Program-made: the position numbers and the translations under genes | Shown: positions 10,554-24,103 of the stretch, one piece after another | How the letters are laid out: each line of letters starts with the position of its first letter | Numbering within the stretch: the stretch's first letter is position 1 | Assembly (NCBI GenBank): GCA_001692895.1 | Contig: KV748182.1 | Coordinates: 3,724,341 to 3,788,340, forward strand | From: Cenococcum geophilum 1.58 | Lineage: Eukaryota > Ascomycota > Dothideomycetes > Gloniales > Gloniaceae | DNA length: 64,000 nt | Direction: 5' to 3' | The notes under the pieces: model-generated | Told to the model about the DNA's origin: nothing | Seen by the model: only the letters and a program-made list of their open reading frames with translations | The model's database searches: none

Positions 10554-13500
10554 CTATCTCCCTCCTCTTTATCTTTATCCTTAAAGATTTAAAATATCTC
10601 TAAGTTATTTACTAAAGGTATAATATCCGTCTAATTAATTTAGTTAATATTATTACTTATTATACCTAAAGTAATTTCTTCCTTATACGCCCAATGTCGT
10701 GCTTACACTGTTACTGTAATATTATCTCTTAATAAGATTATACCGTCTCTATATTCTTATTGTTTAAAAAAGGGGTTAGTTTATATTGCGTTAGCGAACT
10801 TATCTTCGCGATAACCGTCCTCTTACTTAAAGTGCACTAAAGCGAATATTTATTTGTCCTATAACGTTTACTTTACTTCTAATACTAAATATACGCGACC
10901 TATTACTCTTAATAGTTGTCTAGTTCCTTAATTAATTTGTTTTAGGGTTTTATATTTAATCTACTGCTATATAGCTAGATGGTAAACTATCTTAAGCCCT
11001 TATTAAGTTAAAATGTTCTTAAAATATGAAATAGAAGGCCCTAAATACTCGCATTACGGCATCTACTTATTTGCTTTGTCTTAAGAAGGTCTATAAAAAG
11101 GTGCGTTTTAAGAAGTAGAAACTTATAGAATAAGGTTTATAGAAACTTAGTAATAAAAAAACGGATTCTCTTTTAACAGAGAAGGAAATAGATCTAAGTA
11201 GTTTGGCAACTACTCTTCCTAGGTCCCCCTTAGGTAACTTATTCTTTAGTAATCCTTTTTTTTAATACTGCCTAACCTAATCTCTTTCAATACTCCTATA
11301 CCTTTCTTATAGCATTCTTTAAATTTTTTAGTAGCTCCTAGGTAGTCTTAGTGTAGCCTATCTACTTAACCTTATACTATATTTTATTATTAATATCCTT
11401 ATAGCTAATAATCCTTAAAACTTGCTATTTATCTTCTTCCTATCCTCTATACGTGTCTTCTTTATAAACTAGTAGCTTAACATTCCCGTATACTGGCTTT
11501 AGTATTATAATATACTATATAAGGTAGATCTTTATTTTGGCTAGTAGGTCCAACTTAAATATAACTAGTGAAATTTTTTATATAATTTTAAAAGGTCCTA
11601 GTCTGATATAGTTTAACTTCTTACTTAGTCGTTAACTCTTAAAATTTTTATATAGTAGCTATACTTTATCTCCTTCCTTAAGATCTAGTCCCTTAGATCT
11701 CTTAGCGTTATAGTACTTTTTTATTCTTTTTTATACTTTCTTTACTAATTCTATAAGGTCTATATAAAGATTCATTAATGTCTTTATCCTTTCTTTAGCT
11801 GTACTACTTATTTTCTTTACTTATTATAGTAATAACGATATTCTTAGCTTATATCCATAATTTGCCTTAAATAGTAATATGCCTATTCCTTCTTAAGGTG
11901 TTGCATTATATATAAACTATATAACTGGTAGTAGTAATACCTAATTATTCTATATATAATTAATATAATGCTTTAGATACTATTCTAGTGTCTAATTTAA
12001 TTTTTCCATTTAACCGTTTATCTGCGGATAATATACGGTAAAAGTTATTGCTCGAACTCCTTACTTTGCTAAGAATACCTTCTAGAATACTGTTATAAAT
12101 CTTAGATCTCTATTTAATATAATCTTACTTAGTGCTCTATGTTTTATAAATACTTCCTTAATATAGATTCTAGTAATATCTTCCGCTGAAATTTCTTCTA
12201 TACATACTATAAAGTATCCCTACTTTATAAGCTTATTTACTATTATTAAGATCGCATTATAATCTTGTCTAGTAATAGGATCTCTTAATTTTAGCAACTT
12301 AATAATAAAGTCCTATAATATGACCTCCTATAGTCTCTCTGGTATTTTAATAGGTTATAGCCCTCTATATGGCTTATGCCTCGTTAGTTTATTCCTTTAG
12401 TAATCTAGATATTCCTTTATTACTCTTCTTATAATATTTTAAATTCTGTTAATAATATACTCCTCCTAGAGTCTTAATACTAAGCCTATAGCTCTATTAT
12501 ATCCTTAAGTTAATCCCTTATAGAAGTCCTCTATAAACTACTCTGCTATACTTCTTAGGATATACTTTACTTCTCGGTTCTTATATATATCCATTTATAG
12601 ATCTTCTAGTTATGCCTTTAAAATTCTTTATACCTAAAAGCTTTTTAGTGTCTTATAAACCTTATCTAGTTCCTCTTAAGTTACTATAATTTTAGGATAA
12701 TTATACCTAATTAATCCGTCTATATCTTTTCGCAGTAAAGCCCCTAATGGCTTTTTATTGTTCTGTAGTTTAGCCTTATAACTTAGAGCNTCTNCNNNTA
12801 TATTATNTNTACCCTTAGTATANTAAATCTTAAAATNGTATTCTATAAGTATCTCTACCTATCTAACCTATCTTTAGTTAAGTTCCTTTATTATTAGGAA
12901 TTCTATTAGGTTCTTATAATCTATCTTAACTATAAATGGTTTCTTTATGCCTTATAAGAATACTCTCTATTCCTTTAATACTATAACTATACCTAATAAC
13001 TCCTTATTATAGATGTTATAGTTTAACTCTGGTAGTATTATCTTCCGACTATAGTATGCTACTAGGTGCTATTTATCTTAATATTTCTATATAAAGTACG
13101 CCCCTAGTATATAGTCTAATGCATCTATTTCTATAACCGTTTCTAGTCTTAGTTAATAGATCTTAAGAACTGGCTCTTAGGTAAATAACTCTTTAACTTT
13201 CCTAAAGAGTTTTTTTTGTTCCTTTCCCTATGCCTATAGTTCTTCTTTCTTTATTAATTATGTAAATGGCTTAATATCCTTTAACTATTATGCTATAAAC
13301 CTTCTATAGTAATTATAAAACTTTAGGAACGATTTTAACTATATAACGTTCTCTAGTTCTTACTAATTCACTATAGCCTTAATTTTCTTTAGATCTATAC
13401 TGAGTTGGCCTAGTTTAATAATAAATTTAATAAAATCGGTCTTCCTGGTAAAGAACTCGCATTTCTTAATTATTATTAGTATCTATTCCTTTTATAGTCT

Positions 13501-16500
13501 CTTTAAGACCTATTTAATGTATTCCCCGTATTCTTCCTTAGTTATTAAGTAGATAATAATATCATTAAGGTATACTATAATAAATTTATCCAAGTATTCC
13601 CCTAATACGTTATTAATACGCTTTTAGAATATTACTAGTGCGTTTATAAGCCTAAATTGCATAACTAATGGTTTATATAGTCCTTCCTTTAACCTAAAGG
13701 CTGCCTTCTATTTATTGCCTTCCTTAATTCTAATTTAATGGTACGCCTATCTTAGATTTATCTTTATAAAGATTTATGCGTTACCTATTCTATTTTAGAT
13801 TTCGCTAATTAAGGGTAAAGGATACCTATCCTTTCTGGTAATGCTGTTTAACTATCTATAGTCGATATATAGCCTTAGTTTGCCATTTTTCTTTAGTATA
13901 AATAGTACTGGATATCCCGCTAATAACTATAATAGTCTAATGTATCCCTTTTGTAGATTTTCCTAGATAAACTCTTTTAGTGCTTTACCTTCTTCTTTGG
14001 TAAGCTTGTAGATTGGAAAGAACTTTAGACTTATTCCTAGTTCTAACTCTATCTTATAGTCCTAAGCTATATACTTTAATAGCTTTTCACTTTCTAATAA
14101 CTATAGTTTCTTACTATACTTATAGTATCTCTTTAGTACGTAACTTAAGCCTTTCTCTATTTCTTTATAGGTTGCTCCTACTTAGTACTATACTAACTTA
14201 GCTTATTATCACATCTTACGGCGTTAAGTATTTCTAATATTAACCTAACCTATTATCTAATTAATCCTTAGATTATATTCCTATAACTAAGGTATACTTA
14301 ATACTGCCTTATCCCGTCCTAATAGTAGGATATTAAAAGACATCTTAATTCGTCTTCCTTTAATAGTTATCTAAATAGGTCCTGTTTTAAGATTAATAAT
14401 ACCTCCTCTATAGGCTATCGGATCTCCTAAAATTATTACTAATAGGTAAGATTCCTCCTTCTATCTATAAGGTAGTCCTATTCTTTTAACTGCTGCTAGT
14501 AAAATATAGTTCCTTATTACTCCACTATCTATTAGCGCTTTAAACTGCTAATCTTACTATTTAACTTATAAATTTAGGTGTTCTTAAATTCCTTTAAGGG
14601 TCTAAAGCTCTACTACTAGCTCCCTTTAGTTTTATAGGCCTCTACTTTTCCTAACTATTAGCTACTTAATCTTATTATACTTAGCTTATTCTTTAGCTAA
14701 TACCTAGTTCGTTTTTTATCTTTAATATACTATAAATATATATTCTCTAGGCATTCCCACTACTATTATCCATTTAAGCATTCTTCTATAAGGAATCTTC
14801 CTAGTTAAAATACTAAACTTCCTTCCTTTTAGACTTCTGCTAGATACCATCTATGTATATATTTAGTATTTCTATACTATTACTCGTCTATTATCTAGTA
14901 TATTCTTATAAGGTATTTCCAATTCTTTTCTTTTGGATTCTTATATATCTCGTATATGTTGTCTATATATGCAATCCATAATAGTATATAGTGTGCTAGG
15001 TGCTTTAGGTTAACTCTTAACTTATCTTTATCTTTAAGTTTAAACCTTTATTATGCTAATCTAAACGTTATAACTTTATTTATAGGTACTAAGATACGTC
15101 TCTTACTTCTCTAGTCCTCTAAATGTTCCTCTAGATTTTTTAATATTATAATTAAGGCTCCTTTAATATATATTATGGCCTTCTTTATAATCGGGTAGTT
15201 TTAGATAACTTTCTTATCTAACTATATATAGAAATCTTCCCACTCGTTATTATGCCTTTATCTATACCACTTTTAATATAGCTGCTAGAGTATATACGGC
15301 TTATCCGTAAGGAAGTATCTTCTTATTATTATATTGTAATAGCCCTTTATATATCATTCTTCGAACCTAGTTAGAATTTCTAAATCCTCTTTATTTTCTA
15401 GTTTAGTAAGCCACTTAGCTCTTAGTGTGCCTACTCTTAGCCTATTAGTAATTCTTTATATAGGTGCTCTATTCTTTATACGTCCTAATATACTAAATCT
15501 CTTATCTAGTTTTTATTCTTACTATACAATAATTCTTTGTCTAAATTCTTTCATAGTTTCTTTCGGTTTGCGTCTTACGCTTAAATCCTTAAAGTCTTTA
15601 TACTTCTTAATCTTGGTATTAACTTTTCGATCTTTAGTCCAAACACTATATTCTACTAGTAAATCCTCTAGGTTTATATACTTGTCTCTTAGTCTAATTG
15701 CTGTTTATACTATAGATTCTCTAATCTATAAAGAAGCCTCTTACCTCTTATTTATGGGTGTCTTAATTTATTCCCTAAATTCTTAACCCTTTTAGATTCT
15801 TAATCCTAAGCTTACTTCTATCTTAAGCCTTACTCTAGCCTTAGTTTAACTAGGCTTACTTAGTATTCTTATCTCGTCTTAAGAGTCTTAAATCTTATTT
15901 ATCTTATCTTAAGAGTCTTGTGCCTTTAGGAAACTTTGTCCTAAGCTTATTCGTATATTACTAAACTAAGCCATTACTCTGCTCCATTGGTTATTGTCCG
16001 TTATAGGTCCTTAAGCTTGCCTTATCTTATCTTAAGAATCTTAGTTATCTTATATCTTGTCTTAAGAATCTTAAGCTTATGGCCTTTTACCTTTATTAAG
16101 TGCCGAAGTAGTTTGCTGCCCTACTTCTTTTGTATCTTGCGAAGCGATAGACATTGTGTCTAATAGGGTCTTAATCCCTACTAATGTTCCCTATTCTATA
16201 GTGGAATTATCCTCTACCTCTAGTATAATATCTTTAAGGTCTACGTGCTCCTAGTAAGCTGCTTCCGTTGCCTTATTGTTATAAAATGTTTTGCCTATAT
16301 TAAATTTATTGTCCTTAATATCCGATCTATGAACTGGTTTGTTAGTTCCTCTATATCTTATAGGTGCTGGCTTTTATAGCTAATAGCTTACGCTATACTT
16401 AGCGTCCTTATAAATTTAGTATATATTATTATAACAAAACGCAAAACTTCTAATTAAATATTCTTTTATTCCTTATAGTATATTATTATCCCTCTATATA

Positions 16501-17647
16501 TATATGTTATCTACTAGTCTTATACCTTTTACTATATAGTAACTCTACCCACTTCTATAGTCTCTAATATAATAACCCTGTTTTCCGTAATTTATATAAG
16601 CTCCTTCTTTAAACCATTTTTCTTGCTATAGAGTCCGCCTAAATGTCTTCTACTGCTAAGATCCCTAATTCGGCCTCTGCTCCTTAAGCCTTTAATTACT
16701 TAATCCTTATCCTTTAGGTTACTATAGTTTTCTACTCCCTTTCTTACGGGCTTTTTTAGTACCACTTAGGTCTATTAGCTCTACGCTATACTATAGGTTT
16801 TAACTTGGCTTTAGTTGTTACGTACTTTACGCCTTATATAACTATAGAACTTTATCCTAACCTTTCTTAGCCTATTCCCTTTAGTAGATCCGATTATTAA
16901 TCCTAATTGCTTAATCTATTAATTCCCTTAGGGTATCCGCATCTTCTATTAGAATAATTACGTCCTAGACTTTAGCCTTAAGTCCCTATTTATACTGTGC
17001 CATAAGCGCCCTATTATTCTACTCTACTTATATTACTAATGTCTGGAACTACGTTATATACTTAATTGCTAAGGTTTATTACGTAATATCTTGGAGTTTC
17101 CTTTCTACTATAGTTATTGCCTTTAGGTCTCTAAATATTTATATAAGTTATTCTATAAATCTATTCTAGCTTAAGAATATAAACCGTACCTCTTAGTTAG
17201 TAGTTGTTATGCTATTCGCTTGTATCTCTATAAGGTAAGGCTTAAACCACTTAAGTGCCCTTTCTGTTAAGAATAGTCCTATATAGGCTATTTAATCTAT
17301 AGATGTTGCCAGCTTTGCTCCTTCCTACGCTACCTTAAAGTGCATTTGCGTAAGAAATCCTTTAAGCTTTAATCTCTTTCCTGAGTACCTTTTAATTAAT
17401 AGTAACTTAACCTTTGCTGCGCCTATCCCGTTAATCCTATTTTCTAACATTGTATTATTTTCTATTAACTAGTTAACTATCTCTTATAGCTATCCAACCG
17501 TTATAGGTTGCTATAAGTTAGTGTCTGCTATACTGGTGTCGTTACCTAACCTTAAAGTAGTTGCCGCCGTTAATGGCGTTATAGTGGCTGCTTTTAGTAG
17601 CATGTTATTTAACTTTTTATATTAATACCGTAACCGGGTAGTAATTG

Positions 17648-18072
17648 TGTAATAAAACCTTATAGTAAGAACTACAATGGGCTTGTTATTGGGCTAGGTG
17701 TATAGGAAATATAAGTATAAAAGTTAATAATGTAATAATAACTGGTGGAGTGGTTGCCTAACAGATTAACTCTAATTATATTCTGAGAATTACTATAAGG
17801 AAGGAACTATCTAGGTAGGGACTAAGGGTCCTTAAATACACAACCGTACTCTTAGGAAATCCTTCTTATACGTGATGTACGTGTTATATATAAGGTACGT
17901 AAGTTCCTCTCGTTCCTCTCGTTTAATACGTAGCATATTATATGACCTTAGTTACTATTCCTTGTCACATAGTTCTACCAGCTCCATTCTAGACCGTGCC
18001 TAGATTAACTAACTAGCTTCTTCCAACTCCTCTCCTAGTAGTTATAACATTGTACTTAAAGCGTCCGTAATA
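17648..18072 (-). repeat. G2 5' LTR (425 bp)
   Basis: This is the partner of 10129-10553. On its inner side the minus strand reads CAATTACTACCCGG, the position of the primer-binding site. I could not match this to a tRNA 3' end by eye; chromoviruses of this group are often self-primed. Confidence 0.92.
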
Positions 18073-18077
18073 TTAGG

Positions 18078-21000
18078 GTTACCTTTAGGCGCTAGTTTAG
18101 GCAACGCTAGAAGTTAGAAACGAATAAAGAGCCTCTATTAAAAATAATGGTATTTAGAACGCTGTATAACTTATAAATAGTGTAGATAAATGCTTTAATA
18201 AGCTCCTTAGTATCTAGGCTAGTAATAGGAATAATGTGTCTTATCTTTATTAGGCGGTTAATAATAACAAAGATATATCTATATATTTTGCCGTTATAAA
18301 GGCACTTAGGTAGGTCAACGATGTAGTTAATAGAGATATTAGTTTATAGGTAGACTAGTAGTTCTAGTAGTTTTAGGAAACTAGGCGGTACTAAGTATAG
18401 GGTCTTTATACGGAAGTAAAGGGCGCAGTCTCTTATAAAAGTAGCCGTAAACTATAAAATACCTAGCTATTAATACGTTTAATTAAGGAGGTCTAGTATC
18501 TTAACGCGGCCTAGGTAACCTATAGGGCCTAAATTATATATATGGTGTATAACTTCTAGTTAAAGTTTAGGTAAATTAGGGATAAATAAATAATTTCTAT
18601 AGTAAATTAGGCCGTTAATAATTAAATATTTAGATTTATTATAGCGGAGTAGCTTTCTAATCTACTTAGGTTAACGGTATACTTTATAGTCTTCCCGTTT
18701 GTATAGTATAGCTAATATATTCCTAGCGAGTTTATTCTCTATATAGGCATTTTTAATAAGCTCCTTAAGGGATTTTTTCTTAAGCTTTAGGTCTATTACT
18801 ATAATAAAGTCTTTAATGCTCTAGTCTTGGGACTCGCTTAATAGCTCTTCTAGGATAGTAGGGTTAACTTTCTTTAGTAGTAAAATAACGCGGTCTTAGT
18901 ATTATAGACGTTTATTATTAGCATCAGCAGGTATAACGCCTAGGAGGCGGCTAAGGGCGTCTAGGATTGTAGCTTTAGTGCTAGGCCTATAGGCAATAAT
19001 AAAGTTAAATTAGGAAAGGAACTTAGCCTAGCGGACTTAGCACTAGTTTAATTATTTTATTGTTATAAAGGTTTAGAGGTTCTTATAGTCTATAATAATT
19101 TTAAATAGCTGCTTAGTTCCTTATAGTTTAGGGCACTATTTTTTTAGTGCCTTAACAATTACTAGGAGCTCCTTATTATATATTTTATAGTTATATTTAG
19201 GGGCTAAATGCTTAGTAGAGAAGAATGTAACTAGCTTAAGCTTATTACTTTTATTGGCTTAATAAAGCACTTTACCTAAAGCCTAGTTTAAGGCGTTTAT
19301 CTCTACTATAGTCTTCTTTATATAGTTATAATACGCTAGGACCGGTGCTATAGTAAACGATATTTTTAGGGTCTGGAATGCCTATGTTTAGTTAGGGCCC
19401 TATAACCAGCTAATGCTCTTCTTTAGTAACCTAGTTATAGGCTTAACTACCTTAGAGCAGCCTTAGATAAATTGTTAGTAGAAGTTTATAAAGCTAAGAA
19501 ATTGCTATAGTTCTTTAACTAATATCAGGTTCTTCTATTTCTGTAAGGCCTGTACCTTCTTAAGGTCTATAGTTATGCCGTTAGTTAAGATAATTAAGCT
19601 AAGGTATTTTATTTTGGTAGCATAAAACTTAAACTTATTTATATTAACCTAGAGTCTAGCATTACTAAGTCTCTAGATAATTTTATTTATATATTTTATA
19701 TGCTTAGTACGTGTTTTTAAAAAGATAAGGACATTATTAAGATACGTAGTGCAGTAGTTATTAAGGGTGTTATATAGAATATAGTTAATATAGTTTTAAA
19801 ATATAGCGAGTACGTTATAGAGACTAAATAGTATAACTAATATTTTATAGAGCCTAAACCGGGTAATAAATGCTATAAGCCACTTATGGCCTTCTATAAT
19901 CCGGATCCAATTAAATATAATAATTATATTAAGCTTAGTAAAGTACTTAGTACTATAGAGTGCATTAAGTATCTCGTAGATTAGTAGCAATAGATACCAA
20001 TTCTTAATAGTAACTATGTTTAGGCCTTAGTAATTATAGTAGATTTATATACCACTACTAGGTTTTATAGTAAGGAAAAGCAGTACGGCGGCTAATAAGG
20101 TTAATTTACGGATAAAACCCTTATCTAGTATCTTATTAATCCACTTCTTTATATAACTAAGTTTAGTAAGTAAAGTAGTCTATTTTTATAATACGGGGCC
20201 TACTTTCTAGGTATAATCTTAATTTTATGGTCCTATAGTTAGTAAGGGGGTAGCTTATCTATATTTTTAGGGAGGAAGTGTTTAATATATTTGTAAAACT
20301 CTTTTAGTAAGTATTATAAAATATCTTTACGGGTTAATCCTGGTTTTCCTTTTAGAAATTTCTTAATATTAGTATTAACTATCTTTTGGCGTAGAAACTT
20401 AGACTTAATTTTTAGGTTTATCTTAAAGAAGTTATAAAAATAAGGGGGTAGTGCTTTACGGGCTTTGTCTATTATATAGTTACTTTCTACTAGCTAGCAG
20501 AAAGACTTTTCTAATAGGTTTAGTACTTCTATTAGGCCTGTAGGCAGCTCCTTAAGCAGCTATTAATGCTCTTTTTATTTAACTAGTTCTACTAGCTCCG
20601 CTATAGAGATCCTTATTACCTTTATATTTTTTTATTTATAAAACTAGGTAAAATTAACGGTATAAGTATATCTAATATCGTCCAAGTTAGGGCATGTTTA
20701 GTTCTCTAGTGTTACAGCTAGGCTAGCACAGCTTAGTTAGCCTAGGGGGGCGGAAATAAGGCGGCAGCCCTATACGGTATATGTAGGAAATAAGTATAAG
20801 GTTAGGCGTTATAGGGGGGAGGTCTTAATTACTCTAGTTTTGGTTTTAGCTATAACGCCCTTAACTGTTATATATGCAGTCGCATATGCGTATAGTATAT
20901 AACTTAGAGTTAGGTATTTTATTAGTTAACCTAGGTTAAGCGGGTGTATATAGGGGACTTATAGTTCTAGCGGTATTTATTTTTTAGGGAATAGGGTAGT

Positions 21001-23431
21001 AGTCCAGTCTTTTAGAATCTCTGCTTAGTTTACTGCGTATATTAGCTTACTAGTATTAGGCACCTCTTTTACTATTAGCTAATAGTATCTAAGCGTTAGC
21101 CGTGTAATGCGTCCATATAGTAATATTTAGTTATAGTTAGGAATGTGCTATAGGAGACGGTTATAGGTATAGTAATTAGAGTTAAACTTAAGCTCTAGGG
21201 CAGGGAAGTCTGCCCTTAGGTTATGCCTTTTAAGCTAGGGTATTTTAAGAATTACTAGTATAGAGGGTAATAACTTTATAATATAGAAGAGTATAGATTT
21301 TATATAGTAGCTAATTATTATTATTACTATAAAGTAGTAGGTAATAAACCTAGATAGGAGTTTATTAGTAAGGCGAAGTGGTTTTAAAACTAGGAGTCTT
21401 TTTATTATAATATTATGCTTTTTATAAGCAAGTCTTTATCTATAAACACTAGTGCTATACTACTAGTATTAATAAGGCTTACTGTTTTAATAAGAACTTA
21501 TAGAAGTAGGTTATATAGTAAGGAGATGTAGGTCTAAATAAGGATGGCATTTTTATCGCTATTTACTATTCTAAGGTTAAGTAGTAGCTAGCTTAAAATA
21601 AGATCTAACTAATCTAGTAGTATAAATCTAATCCTTTTATCCTCCTTCCTATATAGTTCTAACCCTTAAAGGCAACTTAGTCTAAGGGTTAGCCTTTTAA
21701 TGGCTAAATTATAGGGCTTGGCTAGTAGCTATGGTTTTGGCTAGTATATCCTAAAGTATTAGTCTCTAACGGTATATATATGCTAGAGGGTACTTTACTA
21801 ATAATATAGCTAGTCTTACAATTAGTAGTAGCACGGAGTACTTATCCGTAGTTTGCGTATAGGACTATTAGCTAAGGCTGTATTAGGGAAGGGAATTATA
21901 GGGGTAGGTCTTTATGTCTAAACCTACGTCCTTATCTACGGTTACCGCCTTAATTACGATCCCCTCTATTAAAGAATCCGCCGCGGCTAGGAGGGGGTTA
22001 GCGCGGTAGTATTAGAAGGGGATTTAGGTTCTTCTAGGGGTTATAAGTATCTTTTTAGTAGCTAGGTTAACTATACGCTATATAAAGTCTATTATCCGTA
22101 TAATATCTTTAGACATTATTAGGGAGACTATTACTACTACTGCTAAACTTAACGGTATTGAGGTCTATTAGGTTATTCTACAGTAATATAGGTTAATAGC
22201 CGCTAGTAGTACTTAGCTTAGCGGTATTTAGCTTAATATAGTAGGCGTGGTTTTATAGGTTATAAGCAAATATATTTATTTGCTCGCTTTAGCCTCTATA
22301 GTTAGCATCGCTAATTTTATAGCTAAGGGTAAGGGCTAGGTCCTTTATCTTAAAGGAAATATTCTTCTTAAGTAGATCTACTTTTTATTCCTTAGTCTTA
22401 TTTGCTTTAATTATTAACTTATTAAGCTCTACTTTTTAGGACTAGTAGTTATACTTACCTTAACTTAAAATATCTAGCTTATTTTTAGCTGCTTGGGTTA
22501 TATCTATATTCTTATAGTGCTTCCTTATATATATAAACATAGACTCTTAGTTAGAGAAGGTCTATTTACTTAAGTTATTTAGGTATATACGTAGTATATT
22601 AAGGCTATACTTAATATAGTTATAAGCCTTATCTGTTAGTATATCTAATATATAGAGGACTTCGTCTATTAAGGTCTTAAAGCACTTTATATCCCTTTAG
22701 AAAACGCCTTAGATCTTTATTTCCTATATTTTAAAAATTTCTTACTTTTTAGTTAATGATCCCTTATTACTAAATAGGGTTAGATTTTTTACTTTACGCT
22801 TTTTTTTATAGGGCTTAGTTAGAAAAGGAGAGCTAGTAGCAGTATTCTTGTTAGCAATGGTCTAGGTAAGTATAGTAATCTAGAGGCTTAGACTTTATAT
22901 AGTCTAAGTATTTATAAAGGCTTACTAATTGTATTATTATATACGTAGTTTAAGTGTCTTAAGGGAGTTAATTCTATGTTAAACTTCTTTAAGTTAGGAC
23001 TTTATAGTTCGGCCTTTATTATAAACGGCTTAAAGGCCGCTTTTAACGCTAGTTAGGAAAGTTATATATATAGAGAAGTGCTAGAAGGTTTCTGCTACGT
23101 TAAGGTCCTTAAGGTACTCTAGGCTACTCCTAATTGCCTAGGTAATATAGGTATAGGAGGTATTAAAAAGGCAGGCAAGTACTTTGCGTATGTTCGCTAA
23201 TAGGGTATTATTTATATTATAGTCGCCTATTTTAAGGGATCTATATAAGGCAATTAAAGTCTATAAGGCTGGCTATAGTACTAAGATTATCTATAACTGT
23301 GCTAAGGTTATTTGGGACTTATGGTATAGTATTATTAGTTACACTAAGTTGCAATTATACTGGGAAAATAAAAATAATAAACTAGGAAAAAATAAAGGTT
23401 GTAATGGGGCGTAATTAGGGATACTATAAAC
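18078..23431 (-). pseudogene. G4 gag-pol main part, RIP-inactivated
   Basis: Reading leftward on the minus strand from 23431: gag-like sequence (about 23300-22000), protease (about 21300-20700), reverse transcriptase (about 20400-19500), RNase H (about 19400-19000) and integrase core (about 18600-18100). The RT box is YLNN, so both catalytic Asp residues read Asn. The RNase H part is long and well preserved in order. The integrase gives the IVDLPKCLYNGKIYRYIFV pattern seen in fungal gypsy integrases. No frame is open beyond about 65 codons. It is a different family from G1-G3, with different LTRs and target-site sequence. Confidence 0.8.
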
Positions 23432-23627
23432 TGTTATAGTGCTGTAATAAAGTAGACTAAATAACTACGTTGTAGTATAAAGAGGAGAAGAAGGTAAAAG
23501 GGAGTATTGTATATAAATAGTAGGGCCAGCCGCTAAGGCGCTAGTGGTGGACTAGCTAATAGTAGGAAACAGTACGAGACAGTACGAGACAGTATGAAAC
23601 AGTATGCGTTAGGTTAATGCTGTAATA
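23432..23627 (-). repeat. G4 5' LTR (196 bp)
   Basis: It aligns without gaps to 8127-8322. Every mismatch I can see is a transition. It contains four near-identical 10-bp units (ACAGTACGAG type). ACTAG follows immediately at 23628-23632. Confidence 0.92.
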
Positions 23628-23694
23628 ACTAGTGGCTTAAAATCGGTCAAATTCTCTATTAAATACTTACTAAAATTGCCCTTAATATATTCTA

Positions 23695-24101
23695 GTGTTT
23701 TTATCCATATTTAATATTGATGTTTAATATTCAATATCAATACAAAAAGTGTTAATATTCAGTATATTAAATATTGAATATTTTATAATAAATATAGCAG
23801 TATTGTTCTATTTTACCTATTTCCTACCTCTTTTCTATATCTCCACCTATACTATACCCCTACTTTATCTATATAACTATATAGAGGACGGGTAAAAGAC
23901 GAGGGAGAGGTAGAGGGTAGGAGGGAGGGGGGTAGGTATAGCGTCTAACTACCTATGCACGGATCCTACTTATTACGTGCTTTGATTTTATATAGAGGCT
24001 TAGCTTAATATTTAATATTTAATAAAATGTCAATATAAGTCGGCGGTTCAATACCAATATTAATACGCTTTTATATTGATATTAAATATAGATAAAAACA
24101 C
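23695..24101. mobile_element. 407-bp mariner-type MITE
   Basis: Terminal inverted repeats begin GTGTTTTTATCCATATTTAA at 23695, and the complement ends at 24101 with one RIP-type difference. TA is present on both sides (23693-23694 and 24102-24103), as for Tc1/mariner targets. The interior is AT-rich with several ATTGAATATT palindromes around 23715-23790 and a purine-rich GAGGGAGAGGTAGAGGG tract near 23905. No coding capacity. Confidence 0.75.
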
Positions 24102-24103
24102 TA

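Larger units (their letters stand above)
10129..18072 (-). mobile_element. Ty3/gypsy chromovirus G2, complete, nested in G4
   Basis: Two 425-bp LTRs (10129-10553 and 17648-18072) with termini TGTAACGG/CCGTAATA are flanked by the 5-bp duplication TTAGG (10124-10128 and 18073-18077). Orientation is minus: gag starts at the ATG near 17603, followed by protease, reverse transcriptase (about 14000-13300), RNase H, integrase (about 12500-11800) and a chromodomain near 11350. The RT active site reads YLND, so one catalytic Asp is lost. Dozens of stops, mostly TAG and TAA, break every domain. Its total length of 7944 bp nearly equals the 7950 bp of G3. Confidence 0.93.
8127..23627 (-). mobile_element. 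Ty3/gypsy element G4, complete, with nested insertions
   Basis: Two 196-bp LTRs (8127-8322 and 23432-23627) are flanked by the 5-bp target duplication ACTAG (8122-8126 and 23628-23632). The element is on the minus strand: a pyrimidine-rich tract next to the left LTR (CTCCCCTCCC, at about 8326) is the polypurine tract read from the other strand. Three sequences sit inside it: gypsy G2 (10129-18072), a MITE (9279-9625) and an unidentified insert (about 8425-8860). Without them it is roughly 6.8-7.2 kb, a normal gypsy length. All coding sequence is broken by RIP-type stops. Confidence 0.92.

Noticed and set aside
15427..15786. 119-codon plus-strand frame in G2 with a counterpart at 48944-49159 in G3
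   Set aside because: Antisense of the gag-pol linker. It is open only because RIP creates stops mainly on the sense strand.
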